From Gautieria morchelliformis (taxonomy: Eukaryota > Basidiomycota > Agaricomycetes > Gomphales > Gomphaceae): a DNA stretch of 64,000 nt. Shown one piece after another: positions 11,106 to 24,885 of this stretch. Each line of letters starts with the position of its first letter. Positions within the stretch are counted from its first letter, which is position 1. The DNA lies in the NCBI GenBank assembly GCA_015179125.1, contig WHVA01000155.1, positions 157,754 through 221,753 of the forward strand, given 5' to 3'. A program made the position numbers and the translations under genes. A model generated the notes under the pieces. It saw nothing but the letters and a program-made list of their open reading frames with translations. It made no database searches and was not told the DNA's origin.

Positions 11106-13269
11106 ATGCGGCAGAATTTGTGCATCTGGCTCACGCTTGCCTTCCTGCTATACGTAGTGTCAGGATCTCAAATAACAGCTGGTCATGGGCGGCAGGAATC
11201 GTACAGTTCCGGTGCCTCTGAGTCCATGAATTTATCAGCCATATCACAAGAATTCACTGTCCTATCGCACCCTGGCTTCCCGGCACATCAAGTTCGTATC
11301 AAGCGCAGTGACTTCTGTGATCCGAATGTGAAAGTTTGGACAGGTAGGATGAGAGCCCTTTTCACTCTAGCATTAATCTTGGTCAATTTCATCAGGATAC
11401 GTTGACGTGGATTTCGGCGCCAAACACCTCTTTTTCTATTTCTTTGAGTCTCGAGGAAACCCAGACACTGATGATGTAATTATGTGGATTAATGGCGGAC
11501 CTGGATGTTCGTCTTCTACGGGATTGCTCATGGAACTCGGTATCTATTTTATTTTGGGGAAGAGTCCTGTGCTTTAAAACTGTTGCGAAGGTCCTTGCAA
11601 TATTGATGTGACGGCCTCGTCCAGTAATGGAACCACCTGGAACCCTTACTCTTGGAACACGAATGCCAACGTCTTTTTCCTTGACCAGCCGTAAGAATCT
11701 TTCACGCAGCGTGTAGTACATGCGTTAACTCGTTTCTAGGGTGGGCGTTGGATTTTCCTACGCTGACTATGGAGAAACCATAGAGACAACTGAAGATGCC
11801 GCGCGTAACGTCTACGCATTTGTGTAGGTTCATACATGCGTCCTTCTCTGGGCTCCCCACGAGCTGTTATAGGGCCACATTTTTCGACACATTCAAGCAG
11901 TTCCAGGGCCGTAGATTCCATTTAGCTGGGGAATCATATGGCGTCAGTGGCTTCGCCTCTAACCGAAGCTAAGGACATTAATCCTCTGTGACCCAGGGGA
12001 AATATTTACCCGTTTTCGCATCTGAGATATATGAGGGAAATCGAAAGTCTTCTGGTGCTGTCCCGATCAATATGTAAGCCCAACCTCCTCGACTGACTTG
12101 CGATTCACTACGATCTATGGCCTGCAGGGCTAGCGTAATCATTGGTAATGGCATTACCGACATAATGACGTGGGTATTGGCGGATTTAGGCAGGATTGTC
12201 TTCGTTAATCAACTTTCAACCTAGCTTATACCCGGGTCGTTATGAGGTTGCTTGCGGAAGAGCTTCTCTAGAGACGCCTTTGCTTGATATTCAACCTTGC
12301 GTACGGATGAAGCAAGCGGTGAGTGGTTTGCTGAAACAGTGCCATGGTATGGACTAAATTTGCGAGTAGCTTCCGCGGTCAGCATTTGACAGCCCCTACA
12401 TCAGGCTGCGAGAAAAGCTGATGGTACAATAGGTGTCAACGACTCTTACAGAACAGCTGCGTAGATATTTTCGACAGCATGGCTTGTCTTGGAGCCGTCA
12501 ATTTTTGTGACGCCGAGCTCAGTTATCCACTGCATGCAACGGGTACGTGTAGGATGCTCGGCCTCTCACTATAGGCTTATGTTATGCCTCAGGACGAAAC
12601 GTCTATGACATCTCGAAGGTATATATCGTGGCTAACAGGAAGGATTCTAACTCATGGTACATCAAAGATGTGTATAGGTGACAGCTTGTGCTATGTCGAG
12701 CAGGACTACATAGCTTCACTTCTCAATCAGCAATCTACTCGGGATCTTCTTGGGGTCCCCCCAAACATGGGCAACTTTAGCTCTTGTTCGGCTGCTGTAG
12801 GTCAAGGCTTCGCGGAGCACCTAGACAAGTGGCGACTCCCCGCACAATTTTATGTGGCAAACCTCCTGGAAAGAGGAATACGTATTCTGCTATATGAGGG
12901 TATGAATCATAACTGTGCAGGCGTCGTCGCTGCTAATGGCATGGACAGGTACTTATGACTGGCAATGCAATTGGAAGGCTAACTGGTTGTGGGCGGATGC
13001 ATTGGAGTGGTCCGGGGGGGATGACTTTAAGTCACAAGTAATGCGGAATTGGTCTCTTCCCGGCCAGCACACAGCAGCGGGACAGACCAGAAGTGCGAGA
13101 AACCTGACGTTTACCACCATTTACGCAGCTGGTCATATGGTAAGCACACGCACAGACAACGTTCAAGATGCTGCCGTCTGACGTGTATGCAATCGCTCAG
13201 GTGCCCCACGACAAACCCGCAGAGGCCCTCCATATGCTGCAGCGTTGGCTGGCGGGCGAAGACATTTAG
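11106..13269 (+). CDS. Secreted or vacuolar serine carboxypeptidase (peptidase family S10)
   Basis: Removes C-terminal residues from peptides at acidic pH, in the vacuole or outside the cell. The chosen ATG gives a signal peptide ([20 protein letters not shown]). The mature part shows [13 protein letters not shown], the oxyanion-site block [37 protein letters not shown] and the nucleophile GESYG. The catalytic Asp is in TYDWQCNW, formed by splicing after LLYEG. The catalytic His is in GHMV, spliced to [17 protein letters not shown]. It ends LAGEDI at 13267-13269. All triad residues are present. There are many short introns, and several borders in 11560-12580 were not resolved. It resembles CPY-type enzymes more than KEX1, as no C-terminal membrane segment is seen. 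Confidence 0.9.
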
Positions 13270-13378
13270 TGGCACGATTCAATCCATACAAACGTATTCG
13301 ATATGATACCGCATATGTATCCTTGATTGGTAACTTTGTGACCAAAGGTTAACCTGTCCCCTTGCTCTGCAAGGCTCT

Positions 13379-14126
13379 GCAACTGGAAACCTCGTGGGAA
13401 AGCTGCAGGCACCAGGCACATGTACTAGCAGGTTTCATTCTTAGTTCTGGCTTGATTAGCACGAGTCACGTTATCCTGCCGAGTCTCCAAGTTATCCTCC
13501 AGGGAGTCAACATTGTTGTCTTATTCAAGGCATCTTTCCACTTAATTCAATCCATTCACTCATGTGCTCCAGCAGATTCGAGGGCCTCTTTCCAAGGCGC
13601 TACGTCTCTTAGGATTATCTTTTGGTTTTGATTTTCAGTGTCCAAGTACTTTCCTACCGTTCCAGTCATTGCTGCACTAAAATTTAAATAGGTGTGCTTC
13701 TCTCTTCTTGTATCCTCGATGGCTTCTTACGCTCTGTATATTTCCACGGTATTCATTTTAGTGTTCTTCACCCGGTCGCTGCGCCGATGCCTGTGGCTTC
13801 TGTTCTTTTTCACCTATGCATAGCCACCAAATACGGCCAATCCTTGTCGTATTCATTGACCTTTCGATGTATACCTCTCAACCGGCTGTCCACGATCTCA
13901 CACTTGCCTACGGCTGCAATCTTCGTCACTGTCTCTACCGCCGACAGGAAAAACATAAGGGATAGCCCATCGACGAGCCCTAAGAAACAGATGCGCGTGT
14001 AACTTCTTGCATTTGTTTTTGTATCAGCTTTGCATCTTAGTCAGATACTCTTTGTTGTGTAAATAAATTGTACAAATTTTTACGATCCAGCTTAATTCCA
14101 GAGCAAGGGGTCTGCCGCCGTAACGG
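13379..14126 (+). repeat. Dispersed repeat X, copy 2 (non-coding)
   Basis: Longer partner (748 bp) of the repeat at 7413-7972, sharing both ends in the same order and orientation. The inner part differs and includes a short open stretch from 13720 with hydrophobic residues (MASYALYISTVFILVFFT) that soon meets a stop. The segment around 13940-13985 is inverted relative to copy 1. The repeat begins about 110 bp after the carboxypeptidase stop and ends about 90 bp before the IME4 start. It may supply the IME4 promoter or the carboxypeptidase 3' end. Confidence 0.6.
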
Positions 14127-14217
14127 ACGACTGTAATGATCAATCAATATGTTTGACCGGTCGTCATGATTAGACGCCGAGGCTGCTGCATTCCTTAGCA
14201 AATTCGGAATTGTCGCC

Positions 14218-16349
14218 ATGTCTGAAGAGGAACAACTAGAAACTGAACTGAGGCAGCTGCTTGTTAACCCATCTGTGAAATTGCCACTATCATGCTCTCG
14301 AATTCTTGGGTATCTTATCGCCAGTGGGAGCTCCATCCGATTGTCAGATCAACCTCGTCTTGAGTCTCTGCTTTATAAACTCGCCAATAAATCGGAAGCA
14401 CCCATCTCTATCATCAAGGACATGAACGGCGTTTCTGTCACTAGTGTTCACGCCCCAAACGATGCTGATCATTCTCCACGCTTAAAACGCAAACGGAGCA
14501 ACTCTGATGAAATCGATTCAGCTCATAGAGATGTTTCTTACTGTGGAACTATTCGGAATGTAGTCCCACTTCACACAACAGACAAAGTTATCCAGGATGT
14601 CTTTGCTCTTCTACAGGAAGGGACTACGCGTGCCAAGCTACTCGTAGAGCAGGTAAATGGGTTTCTTGGCATGTAAAGCCATCATGTCACGGCTGATTCT
14701 TCTAAAAGCATGGTTCGGCAAACGACCGTTTTGAACCCATTTGTGAGCATATAACCAAGGAGACATGCGCCAAAGTCCGACTTGATTCTGGCTTGCCTCA
14801 CAGTACAGCACTGTGTGACAAGGTGCGTCATGACAATGGTCTTCCATTGAGGAGATTTTTGAAGAAGAGTCTTCCGATCTGAAGATCCACTTCCGGCCAT
14901 TGATTCGACCGCATACCGACCCTACCCTAGGACACTGCTCCTATCTTAATACCTGTTACTCTGAACCTACTTATGCTCTCTCGCCTTCTATTCCGCCCTT
15001 CCCCTCATCAAATATACCTCGTCCTCCGTCTTCTATAAGTCTCCCAAGTGGTCTCGGTGCCGGGGGAAGGGGCAAGGAGAAGGCACCATGTCGTTACCTG
15101 CATTTTGAGGTGGACTATGATGGTAGTATTCCTGAGGCAGAAAGGGAGCGGCGTCGCGAAAAGGACAGACTTGGTTCTCAAGAATACCACAGTACTCACA
15201 AGCTCGGTATTGGCCTGGGTCCGGAAGGCGTAGAGGTTGACTTAGTAAGCCCCATTAAAGACCACCATACCTGCCTTCAACCCTCGTTAACAGCTTCCAC
15301 CGCAATGGATCAACTGTGATTTAAGGAGATTTGACTATTCTGTGCTGGGCAAATTCCATGTCATCATGGCAGATCCGCCCTGGGACATTCATATGAGTGT
15401 TCGTCTAGAGTCTTCCCTTCGATGCACTTATTGACGATTTTGGCATACCAGCTCCCGTATGGGACTATGACCGATGATGAAATGCGAGCAATGCCGATAC
15501 CGGCGTTACAAGATGAGGGGTTACTTTTCTTGTGGGTCACTGGCCGTGCAATGGAAGTGGGTAGGGAATGTATGCGAGTGTGGGGGTATGTTCAATACCT
15601 GTTTCAGATTTCTTCTGCCTGCTCATTCATTTGGATGGGATGTAGATATACTAGAGTCGATGAGGTCATATGGCTAAAGACTAATCAGGTCAGTCTACTC
15701 TGTTCGGCACTTCCCAGCCATCACTATACGAGGTCGCACTCTAACCTCGTTCTTTAGCTTCAGCGTGTCATACGAACTGGTCGCACAGGTCATTGGCTGA
15801 AGTACGAGGCGTTCTATTCCCATTCTGTGCTCACACCAGCTCATTCGTGACACTTAGTCATACAAAGGAGCACATGCTCGTCGGCGTAAAGACTGTGTCA
15901 GATGAAAACGGTAACCTGAAATTCCCTGCTTGGGCGAATCGTGGGTTGGATACGGACGTTATTGTAAGTGAGGTCCGGGAGACGAGTCGCAAGCCCGAGG
16001 AGGTGTACGGTGTCATCGAGAGAATGTGTCCAGGAGGGCGCAAAGTCGGCAAGTGGATTTGGAATGTTTTGCTCCGACGCGCTTATGCCTTGATTATAGA
16101 GATCTTTGGGCGAAAGCACAACACAAGACCGGGGTAAGTCTACTCGAGTTTGCCACCAGACTATTGGGAGATTTATCCCTGTAGCAGATGGTTAACATTA
16201 GGGAATCAACTGGGCAATGCCGATCAAATTTATGAGGAAGGGCTTGCTGCCAGGGTGGCTGCACGGTAAGCCTTCTAAAATACAAACAAGATGAATTTGT
16301 GTCTCATTCTGTGCTCAGATATCCTGAACGAACAAATCTAGCAATGTAA
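14218..16349 (+). CDS. IME4: mRNA N6-adenosine methyltransferase, IME4/METTL3 family
   Basis: Catalytic subunit of the m6A writer, which methylates adenosines in nuclear mRNA using S-adenosylmethionine; in yeast it controls entry to meiosis. The N-terminal exon ([15 protein letters not shown]) has a bipartite basic patch ([11 protein letters not shown]). Then [20 protein letters not shown] and [17 protein letters not shown], the start of a CCCH zinc finger whose last part ([11 protein letters not shown]) comes after a Pro/Ser-rich insertion. The MT-A70 domain has the active-site DPPW ([10 protein letters not shown], 15372-15383), then [62 protein letters not shown] and [12 protein letters not shown]. 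It ends [14 protein letters not shown] marks the active METTL3-type subunit rather than METTL14. Confidence 0.92.
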
Positions 16350-16479
16350 TATTTGCAACGGTGGACAGAAGGCGACATGGCTACATGTTTACTTGCGAAG
16401 TAATTACGATGATTGGGTAATAGTCCATATCCTGGGTGTGCATCTAACTATTATTGATTTATACAAGTAAGTGGGTGAA

Positions 16480-19400
16480 TCATCGCTTCGCGAATCGCAG
16501 GAAACGCGAGGCTACGACCGTGAAAAGGATATTGGCGACTGACGGAGAATTCATGTTAATGCTTGCACTAATATCGAAGTAAATGTCGATACTGACTAAA
16601 GTACGCGAACAGGATGAACACGTCGCGCCATCGGTTACTAAATTCGATATTCAAAGGTGTAAAGTACTCGTCGCCAACCTGCGAATTTCATTAGCTACCA
16701 TAAGACATGTAAGATGAGCACAAACCTTGTATTGGCAGTAACGACATAATTCCGTAGCACTTGGATTGTCTAGATAACCACCAGCAATCTGCTGAAATTG
16801 ACCAGCCCTAAATAGGATGCGAAGGTGAGGGGGTGTCGGTAACTAAACACTTAGAGCGTCTGATACACGTACCAAGTCTGGCAGGTTTGTCCACTAGGAG
16901 GGTTGAAGACAGCGAACTCGTCTCCCTGGCAAGCAATTGTCAGACCATGTAACTCGGTCGACAACATTCCTGATAAGACACGCGTATAACTGGGATGAAA
17001 GCATGGGTGATTACTTCGCAACAGGATTAATATTAAAATATGCGTACGGTGTGAGCTGATAGAGCCAACTCTTCCAGAAGTGTGCAAGCTGCGGAAACGG
17101 TATTGTTACTCCGGCGAAAGTTGAGAGGACTGCGAAGGGGGTAAATTAACAGGACCTCTCATGAATATCGTGTAGAGACATACTTAGCGAGAGGGGTGGG
17201 TTGTACAAAGTAGCGATCTGGCAATTAGTTAGTAGTGGACCTTTGCGAATACTTGCTTCACGCAAACCTGAACACTTGGGGAGATCGCACCGATAAGCTG
17301 GAAACATAATCGGTCACAGAACATGTCAGATATGAAAACATAACGGACCTGGCCAAGAGAGACACCGAACAACTCCAAGAAAATGCACATAAGTAACTGG
17401 TATCCATTCCCATTGGTGCCTTCCTGACCCTTCCCGAAACCCATGGGCCAAACCCTTTGATATGATGGATTAGCTTGTCCTCGTCGTGAAATGGTAGCGT
17501 AACCTACATCAAGACCTACGAAATGTTAGCTACGACTCGAACGTTGCGAAGGGTCCTAACTTACCCAGTATACAATGGCACAGAGAACACTATACGGAAT
17601 TTCGGATATCAACTGGCTGATTGCAAACACGTAGGGCGAATATATGCGACTGGATGCCTCTGTAATTCGAAGTTTGATGAGAAGAATAAGCAGGCAAGTG
17701 GGTCAGAAGTACCTCTAATGAAAATCACTGGAAAGAGAGGCTTAGCTTCAGGTCAGGTGAGCGTATATGCAGAATGACTTACTTCGGTTCATGATGAAAG
17801 CGGGCTCGACTGACGAACGACTTCAAGACAAGGCAATGGGCCATTAATTAAATGAACGTACTTTGCAGCATCACAATCTACATTCAAACGGTTAACCATC
17901 TGGAAGAAAGGAAGATAAAAGGGTGCTCACAGCAGGCATAATGGTAGCAAAGAAGCTAAGTATTCCAACCATGAGCAATTGCAACCCTGTGGTACCCGGT
18001 CACTCACATGCCAAATACTCGAGATTGTAAATCACGACTCGAGTTCCCCAGTTGCAAGAGCGATAGGGAAACGAACAGGGAGATGAAAGCATGGACAAAT
18101 AAGCGAGTCCAGACATAGTCAGCTGACCGCCACAGCGCTGTGAGGCTCCGTGATGTGACTGTCTTGACTTGGTAGAGGAAGGGTGTTGCGTCTAGAAAAG
18201 GTCACTAGTGAGCTCCAAATCATCACGAGGACGTTTTACACACATGTTCTCGTCAATTCCTTGTTGGTTTCCGCGGGCTGCGACAGGGCTGCAGAGTTCA
18301 TGGCTCGAATCTCTTCCTTAACCCTAGCACACTCGGGGCTGTCCAACCAAACGTCCTTCCAATCTTTGGACCCGACTTGGGGGGTCACACCCGCACCAAT
18401 AGCCTCGAGCATGCTACAGTCAGAGACTCTGTCAGCGCTGAAGAATGCAGCAACCAAAAGAAAAACAAACTATTCGGCTGGATTGACATCGGCAGGGCAG
18501 AAGGCTCCATGGCGAGCGAAGTATTCTGTGATGACACTAGAGTCTCGTCCAATATCCCCGAAATACACGGTCTCTCCACCGCTTTTCAAAAGGAGAAGTC
18601 GGTCTGTAAAAGGGAGCCATGTTCACACATTGCTGCATGAAATGAAGGTACGAGTTACACTCACCGAAACTCTCAAAGAGAAGCGAAGAAGGCTGGTGAA
18701 TGGTGCACAGAATGGCTTCATTGCATAATAGTGTTGAGTAGCCCGGACGACATGCTGTCAAAAAGGCAGACGAACCTTGGCCGGCATCAGCAAGCTTCCT
18801 CAGGAAACGGACGAGATTCCAAGCGCTTTGCCCATCGAGTCCCGACGTAGGCTATTAGTACCCTTCAATCAGACCCACGTACTATTGCTCTGAAAAGTGT
18901 TGTCTAACCTCATCTAAGAACAACAATAGCTCAGGCTTTGCGGCGAGTTCGACGCCAATGGTGAGCCGCTTGCGAGCTAGTCCGCGTTCAGCTACCGTCA
19001 ACCAATGAGACCTAATCGGCAACTTACCTTCGACCCCAAGTGTCATCACCAACGCATCGGCAAGGTCATTTAATTCGAGCAACTCAATCATTTCCTCGAC
19101 ATATTCATCTTTCTCGGCTTGGGGCACTGAGAAGGGTTGCCGAAGGTTAGCAGAGAATCGCATTGCTTCCCGCACTGTCGTGGTGCCTTCGTGCACATCC
19201 ATCTGCTCAGCTGGACAAGATGAAGGTTGAGACAATGCGCATGTGCAATCAATTCTACAAGGACTCACCGTAAGCTGTTCCTCGTGCAAAGCCAGCATCC
19301 AATGGTCGACCAGCTGTCACAATGTCATGCCACGGCCTCACCATCTGTAACTCACCGTCCACTTACCAACGAGCACATCCCCTGAAACAACACCAATGTT

Positions 19401-22400
19401 CTTCCTTTGCGCCAATACATCTAGACATGTGGTTTTGCCTACAAAAATTTAGATCAAAGAAATGTATGCATGGCCTGCACATTACTACGCACCGGCGCCG
19501 GAGGCACCCATAAGTGCTGTAAGCGAGCCAGGCTTGACGTATCCATATACGTCATGCAAGAGTCGCCTTTGACCGCCAGGCACTGGAACGTGATAGTTCA
19601 GTTTTTCCCATGTGAACGGTTTTCCCGAGGAAACATTTTTTCTGCAATTGACTTAAGTGGGGACTCCCATAGAAGACTCGGCAATGCTTCGCACCGTGGC
19701 TTTTCATCCGTCTCTTTCTCGTCCTTGTCAGAAGAGGCGGATTCCTTGCTAGCACGCAGTTTCGCATTAAGCTTCACGGTTTCGGCATTCTCTGGAATGA
19801 AGATATTTATGCCTGCCCCGCCCGTTCCATGCTATGCAATGCCTGTCAGTAAAGGCTAACACGCGCATATAATGTGGAGAACCTTGTAGAACTCTAGTAC
19901 GAGCAGTTGCAATATTTGGAAAATGATAAACATCCCAATGAGTACCTGGCAATGTAGGTTATGCTAGAAGTTACACGCAAATTCCAATCTTAATGAGTAC
20001 ATACGACTAGTTCCATGCGCCATATGTTGTTCTTGTCCAATCCAAACCCTACTTGCAAGTAGTTGGTTCCCAGGACAGTATCAGAGCCAAGAGTGGCACC
20101 GAAGAGTGTACAAGCTTGGTTAGGACCAAGTGTGGCACTGCGGGAAGTAGCAGCGATAAGAGATGGCCAAAGAGAGATATGCCAAATATTCTACTTACGG
20201 ATACGTAATCGGCTGTCCCGGCACTCCCGGGATGTTTCGAGGTACAACAAAGTTACCGTCACATGAAAGCTGAGCCAAACTACTTTCAGTTCAAGTCAAA
20301 GATCGTCGGATCGACAGGACATACGTTAGTTCTCATGAATTCGTTATCCATAAGCCCGCCGAAGCCTATATGTCCTCTTGAGCAATGATATCTCCTGAAC
20401 ATGTCGAAAACATACCGTAGCTTAGGGGGTTGACATAGTAAATCCAGAAAAGCCATCGCTTCATCTAAGCGCATTGCAAGTTTAGTACTGTCTGGCTTTA
20501 GCACTCTTTGGTCCATACCTTGGATGGAGGCTGGAAATACCCTGTCCAAACGGGTCGATAAAAGAAGAGAACATCCACACATTACTCACCGGCGTAACTG
20601 ATGAAATTGGGAATGAAAAACGTCGCTAATCTAGAGAGCCCAGGTGCCTCAGGGTCAGGGCGAATACACAATCGCTTCAAACACACCGGAATGCGGTATC
20701 GAAGTTCGTGCAGAGCACACCGAAGAATCGGAAGAATGCCTACGCAGTACCAGCGAGTTAGCTGTACGTCCCATGATTAACGGCTACCATAATGATAGTA
20801 CCTGCATAGCCAAGAATGTAGTCATCTGGAAGAGATGGAATGTGAAAAATCCTCCAGCACTCCTCGACAGATTGGTCATAAAGTAGATGATGACGTTGAA
20901 AATGAAAAGCCGTGTTGTCGAGAATGGCAGGTCAGCAAGCATGTTCGCTACTGCGATTGCGGCGGGGCGGTAGAAACCATAGTTCGTTTGCTTGTATAAA
21001 ACTGCATGGGAATCGCTTTCGTCAATGACATGGACCTGGAATGAATGTTAGGGATTACTTGGTCGGCCCATCATCTGCGACGGCATCTGCGTGGACACAA
21101 TGAGATTGAAAGGCATGTCATGTGGAATAGTCACAAACCTCTCCAAATGCGTCCAGGCAGCTAACCAGCATGGCTGGGATGATAGGTGTGTGTGAGTGTC
21201 GACCAGACACCTCATATACAAATACACTTACCAATAAAGATGACACTACCTCTGGTAAATCCTCCGTTGGCGGTTGGCGGCAGATTATAGAACGTGGCAC
21301 CAAGAATAATGGAAAGACCCTGGCGCGAATGGCAGTAAGGCATCCTGCTGATAACGTTTATCGAAAAGAGCACTCACGATAGACATGGAAAACGACGTAT
21401 AGAGCTGGAACTTATCTTGCAGCCGAAGGCTGAACTGCCTGACAGTCAACGCCCAAACCTGGTTCCTAAACCCTAGGGTGTATGGACTTTTCTTCGATAC
21501 CCCCTTCTTCTTATCCTGCAGGACCGCGCTCCGAAATGCTTCCTGATCTTCCTTCTCGGTCTCTACATACTTCTCGTACCATTGTCGGTCATTGTTCATG
21601 GTTCGGAACAGCGACGACGCGCGCCATGCCTCTTCGAGAGCTGCGGGAGTGGAGGGAACGGTTGCAGTCGACTGACCCGGTGCAAATTGTCGCTGGTTAG
21701 GGTCAGCTAAGCTAAGGCATCAGACGACGAAGGATGTAGCACGCGGGGGATTAACGTACTGCAACCAGTCAGGTAGTCAGCGGAGGTCTGCCGGGGGAGA
21801 TCCTTGTATCCAAGAGAGATAAAGTAGTTTCTGGCCTGATCTGCGGGTCCATAGTACACTTGATGTCCTTTGTCGATGACGAGGACCTTGTCAAACTGCT
21901 TGTAGATACCTGAGCACAGCATCAGTTGGGCGTGCAAAAATGTAGTGTCCACGTAGACGCACTCTCGCTGGCCTGGTAGAGGGACACGAACGTGGTTTGT
22001 TGCATGACATCCGTAAGAACGCGTAAGCTTTTGACATAATCCAACTTCAGCTCAAGTTAGCGTGCTTGTACCTGCATATATGCTATCTAATACGCACAGC
22101 AGTACTCGCGTCAAGCCCACCTTGCGTCGGGATCCAGTAAGCAACGAGACACGGACAAGAAGAGGAGGACGTACGTGTTGAGTTATCCCAGCAGGTGACG
22201 TGTGCGCGGGTGGCCATCATCTCGGCGATACTGACCCGCTTGCGCTCTCCACCACTCACACCACGAACGAATGCATTACCTACAAGCGTACGTTCTGTGT
22301 GACGGATGTTGAACATCTTGAGGAATGTCTGCAGCAACCTGGCATTGAATTCCTTGCGAGAGACACCGGGTAGTCGTTTTCCAGGAGTTTTGGTTGACAG

Positions 22401-23351
22401 GGCGAAACTCAGGGTTTGACCAACAGTCAAAGTGGGGATATGAATATCGTCTAGGTCGAAGAGTGTTAATAGGGATGTCGAGCTGTACTGCAAAGAATGC
22501 ATATATACCCTCTCCATTATAGACGACCTCGCCCTTGTACCTCTTTTCCATTTCCGAGGCGCTGATGCCTGCATAACGTACGTCACCGCCGATATAGGCG
22601 TATCCTTCACGCTGGTTGCTGATTGTCTTGAGAAAGGTGGTGCAACCAGCACCAGGGCAGCCTAGGACGAGACACATTTCGCCGGGTTTGATTACGCCGG
22701 AATTTCTGTAGAAGAAGGTAGGTGATGGGACTCGTGTATGGCTGAGTGGCCTACTTGTGCAAAATTGGGGTGCCAACGACCTTTATATCCTGAGCGCGTA
22801 ATCGATGGAACAAGCCCAAGACAAAAACGAATGGGAAGATGAAAAATTCGATGACGGCCTCTGGTTGACATATGGTCAATGCGAATGCGGGAAAGACTGT
22901 TTATGATGCATACTTCCAAAGGTTTTAATATAGATCTTGGAATGAAATATGAGTGGATAGTAATGTGGGGAGGAAGATTGGGAATGACCTTGAAATCGCC
23001 GCCGCCGGGAACGATGACCTCAAGATCGTGCCATGTAACGCCAACGCGCTTATGATGGTTGGTAATGCCGGCATCGTCTTGGGCAGCGTTCGCGCTCATC
23101 AAATAGTCCCTCAAGTTGAATGTTTCTTCATCGTGGTCGCCCTTTTCAGGATCACTGGGAGCAGAGGATCTGTGCAAGGTAGAGACGCGTGAAAGCTGGC
23201 GTTCTAATTCGGAGAAATCCTCCTTGGCTCCTTGGACCAAGACTTCGGGGGAGATGGACTCGGAGGGTTGTATCTCCATGACCGTGGGGGTAGGGGAGGG
23301 CCTGACGTCCGTCGAGCTCACTTCTACCATGGGGGGCGGACTGGATGACAA
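16480..23351 (-). CDS. PDR-type full-size ABC-G transporter
   Basis: Plasma-membrane pump of the pleiotropic drug resistance group, exporting xenobiotics or sterol-like compounds, with layout (NBD-TMD)x2. The N terminus is Ser/Pro-rich with [19 protein letters not shown], then [11 protein letters not shown]1 has Walker [13 protein letters not shown], a signature [16 protein letters not shown] and the PDR-specific CWDNSTRGLDAST. NBD2 has Walker [18 protein letters not shown], rebuilt over an intron, a degenerate signature ([18 protein letters not shown]), [14 protein letters not shown] and [10 protein letters not shown]. The C-terminal part has the PDR domain ([14 protein letters not shown]) and ends [14 protein letters not shown]. 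It covers 6.9 kb with many short introns. The key motifs are intact and I saw no disabling break, though not every exon was resolved. The substrate is unknown. Confidence 0.92.
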
Positions 23352-24885
23352 GCGAGGGCCATTGGAACAATGGCTTATATATAAGGGGTGATGGAGTCGT
23401 AACGGTGTAAGCGGAAACGATCCCTGACCCGCGCCATCTTACTATATTAGGTATCACTTAAAGATGATTTTCGGTAGCCACACGATAGGCCTTATCAGGA
23501 TAAATACGCCGGCAGCCTGTGTCATGTGACCCTGACTGTTAGAGTCACCGGCGTCACGCGAGTCACTTAGTTGCCTTTTCTGAGGTTCCGAGTCACTGGG
23601 TACTTCTGATCCGGTACATTCGCAGGCGTCGAGTGAAGCTGGAGCTCGAAAGAAACGGTTGAGGCGCGAGGTCGTAGGTGATGCTGGATTACTTATTCGG
23701 CATAATTAAGAGAATGGGGCTGCGGAAAACAGATCTTGTCATCACGGATCGTGTCAGTCGGCCCGTCGCAAGGCTGACGTCACGGCCTATGGGTGGCTGA
23801 TGACTGCCGCTGAAGCATCAGTAAGTTGCACAATGAGCGCGCTGCCGAGTCAATTATACACGCGTCAGTCGACTTTCTCACCGTCCGGCTATATTGGTCT
23901 CAGACCTCCACTTCCAGCCTTCTGCAGGGCGTCAGCATGACTCACGGAAATGAAAGGACTGCATGATAATAGCCAAAAAAGTTGACTAGATTCCAGAATG
24001 GTCAGCGCTTCAGAAGCCTCAGCCCTGTTGCCTCCGCGAGCCGTGGGTTGGACTAGGCGCTGGGCACACCGCTTTGATCAAGACGTTGAATGCGCACCGT
24101 CTCGGGTCTTCCTGGAACCGTATACTCAGGCGCTCGCCTCACCTCAGTCCCTTCGAACTCCTAGCTGCAGAAAGCATCGCATCTGCAATACTCTCCAGAG
24201 CTCCTACCTAGCGACTCCCATCTGTCTACCGCATCGAGAACGGGTGCGTGCGGCACCCTGGGAAATCTCTTGCTTGACACGTTCAAAATAAACGTCTTCC
24301 ATCTTCTCATTGTCAGGCACTTTTCCCGTTTCTTGCCAGACTGCAGCATCGATCTTCAGCACTCTGCCAACTACGGGCTGACGTCTCGGCACGTGTGGGG
24401 GGCATCTTAGACAACCGCCGAGGTGGCTCATATCGCGCCGCTGTCAACCAACTGTCATCATCAAGACAAGCCTCTTGATTGGCAATTGCGAATGCAGGAA
24501 GAAAGCTTCCGTCGCCGTACGAGCGCACTCTCCCACAGCCACGACACACTTGAGCAAGCATATCCCGGTCCCCTTCTGAGCATCCAGCTTGGTAGACAGG
24601 TTCATGTCGTGAATAAACTGAATGAGCGAGATAGAGCGCCCGAAAGCAAGTCCCGTGTAGCTTGTTGATCATTCTGACACGTTATCGCATGTGACACTGA
24701 GCCGGAGCTGCCCCCCGTAGTTATATCCTTCCTCACTCCCAGCAGGCAAGCTTCTGTCCTGAGTACTCTCCGCTTTGTAATCATGTGTAATTTCGCATCA
24801 TTCTAGTCTTTTCGCTGAGTAAACTGAATTGGAAATATTAGGCGATTGTCCATCAGCAATTGTGGGTGAATGCCGCACAACTTAG
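23352..24885. other. 1.5-kb gap between the ABC transporter and CDT1
   Basis: The part next to 23351 should hold the transporter promoter; CTTATATATAAGG at about 23371-23383 is a TATA-like box close to the start. Minus-strand open stretches at 24161-24784 (for example LKIDAAVWQETGKVPDNEK) read like coding sequence but are in different frames with no usable start. They could be exons of an unrecognised or decayed gene. No repeat structure was noticed. Confidence 0.35.
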
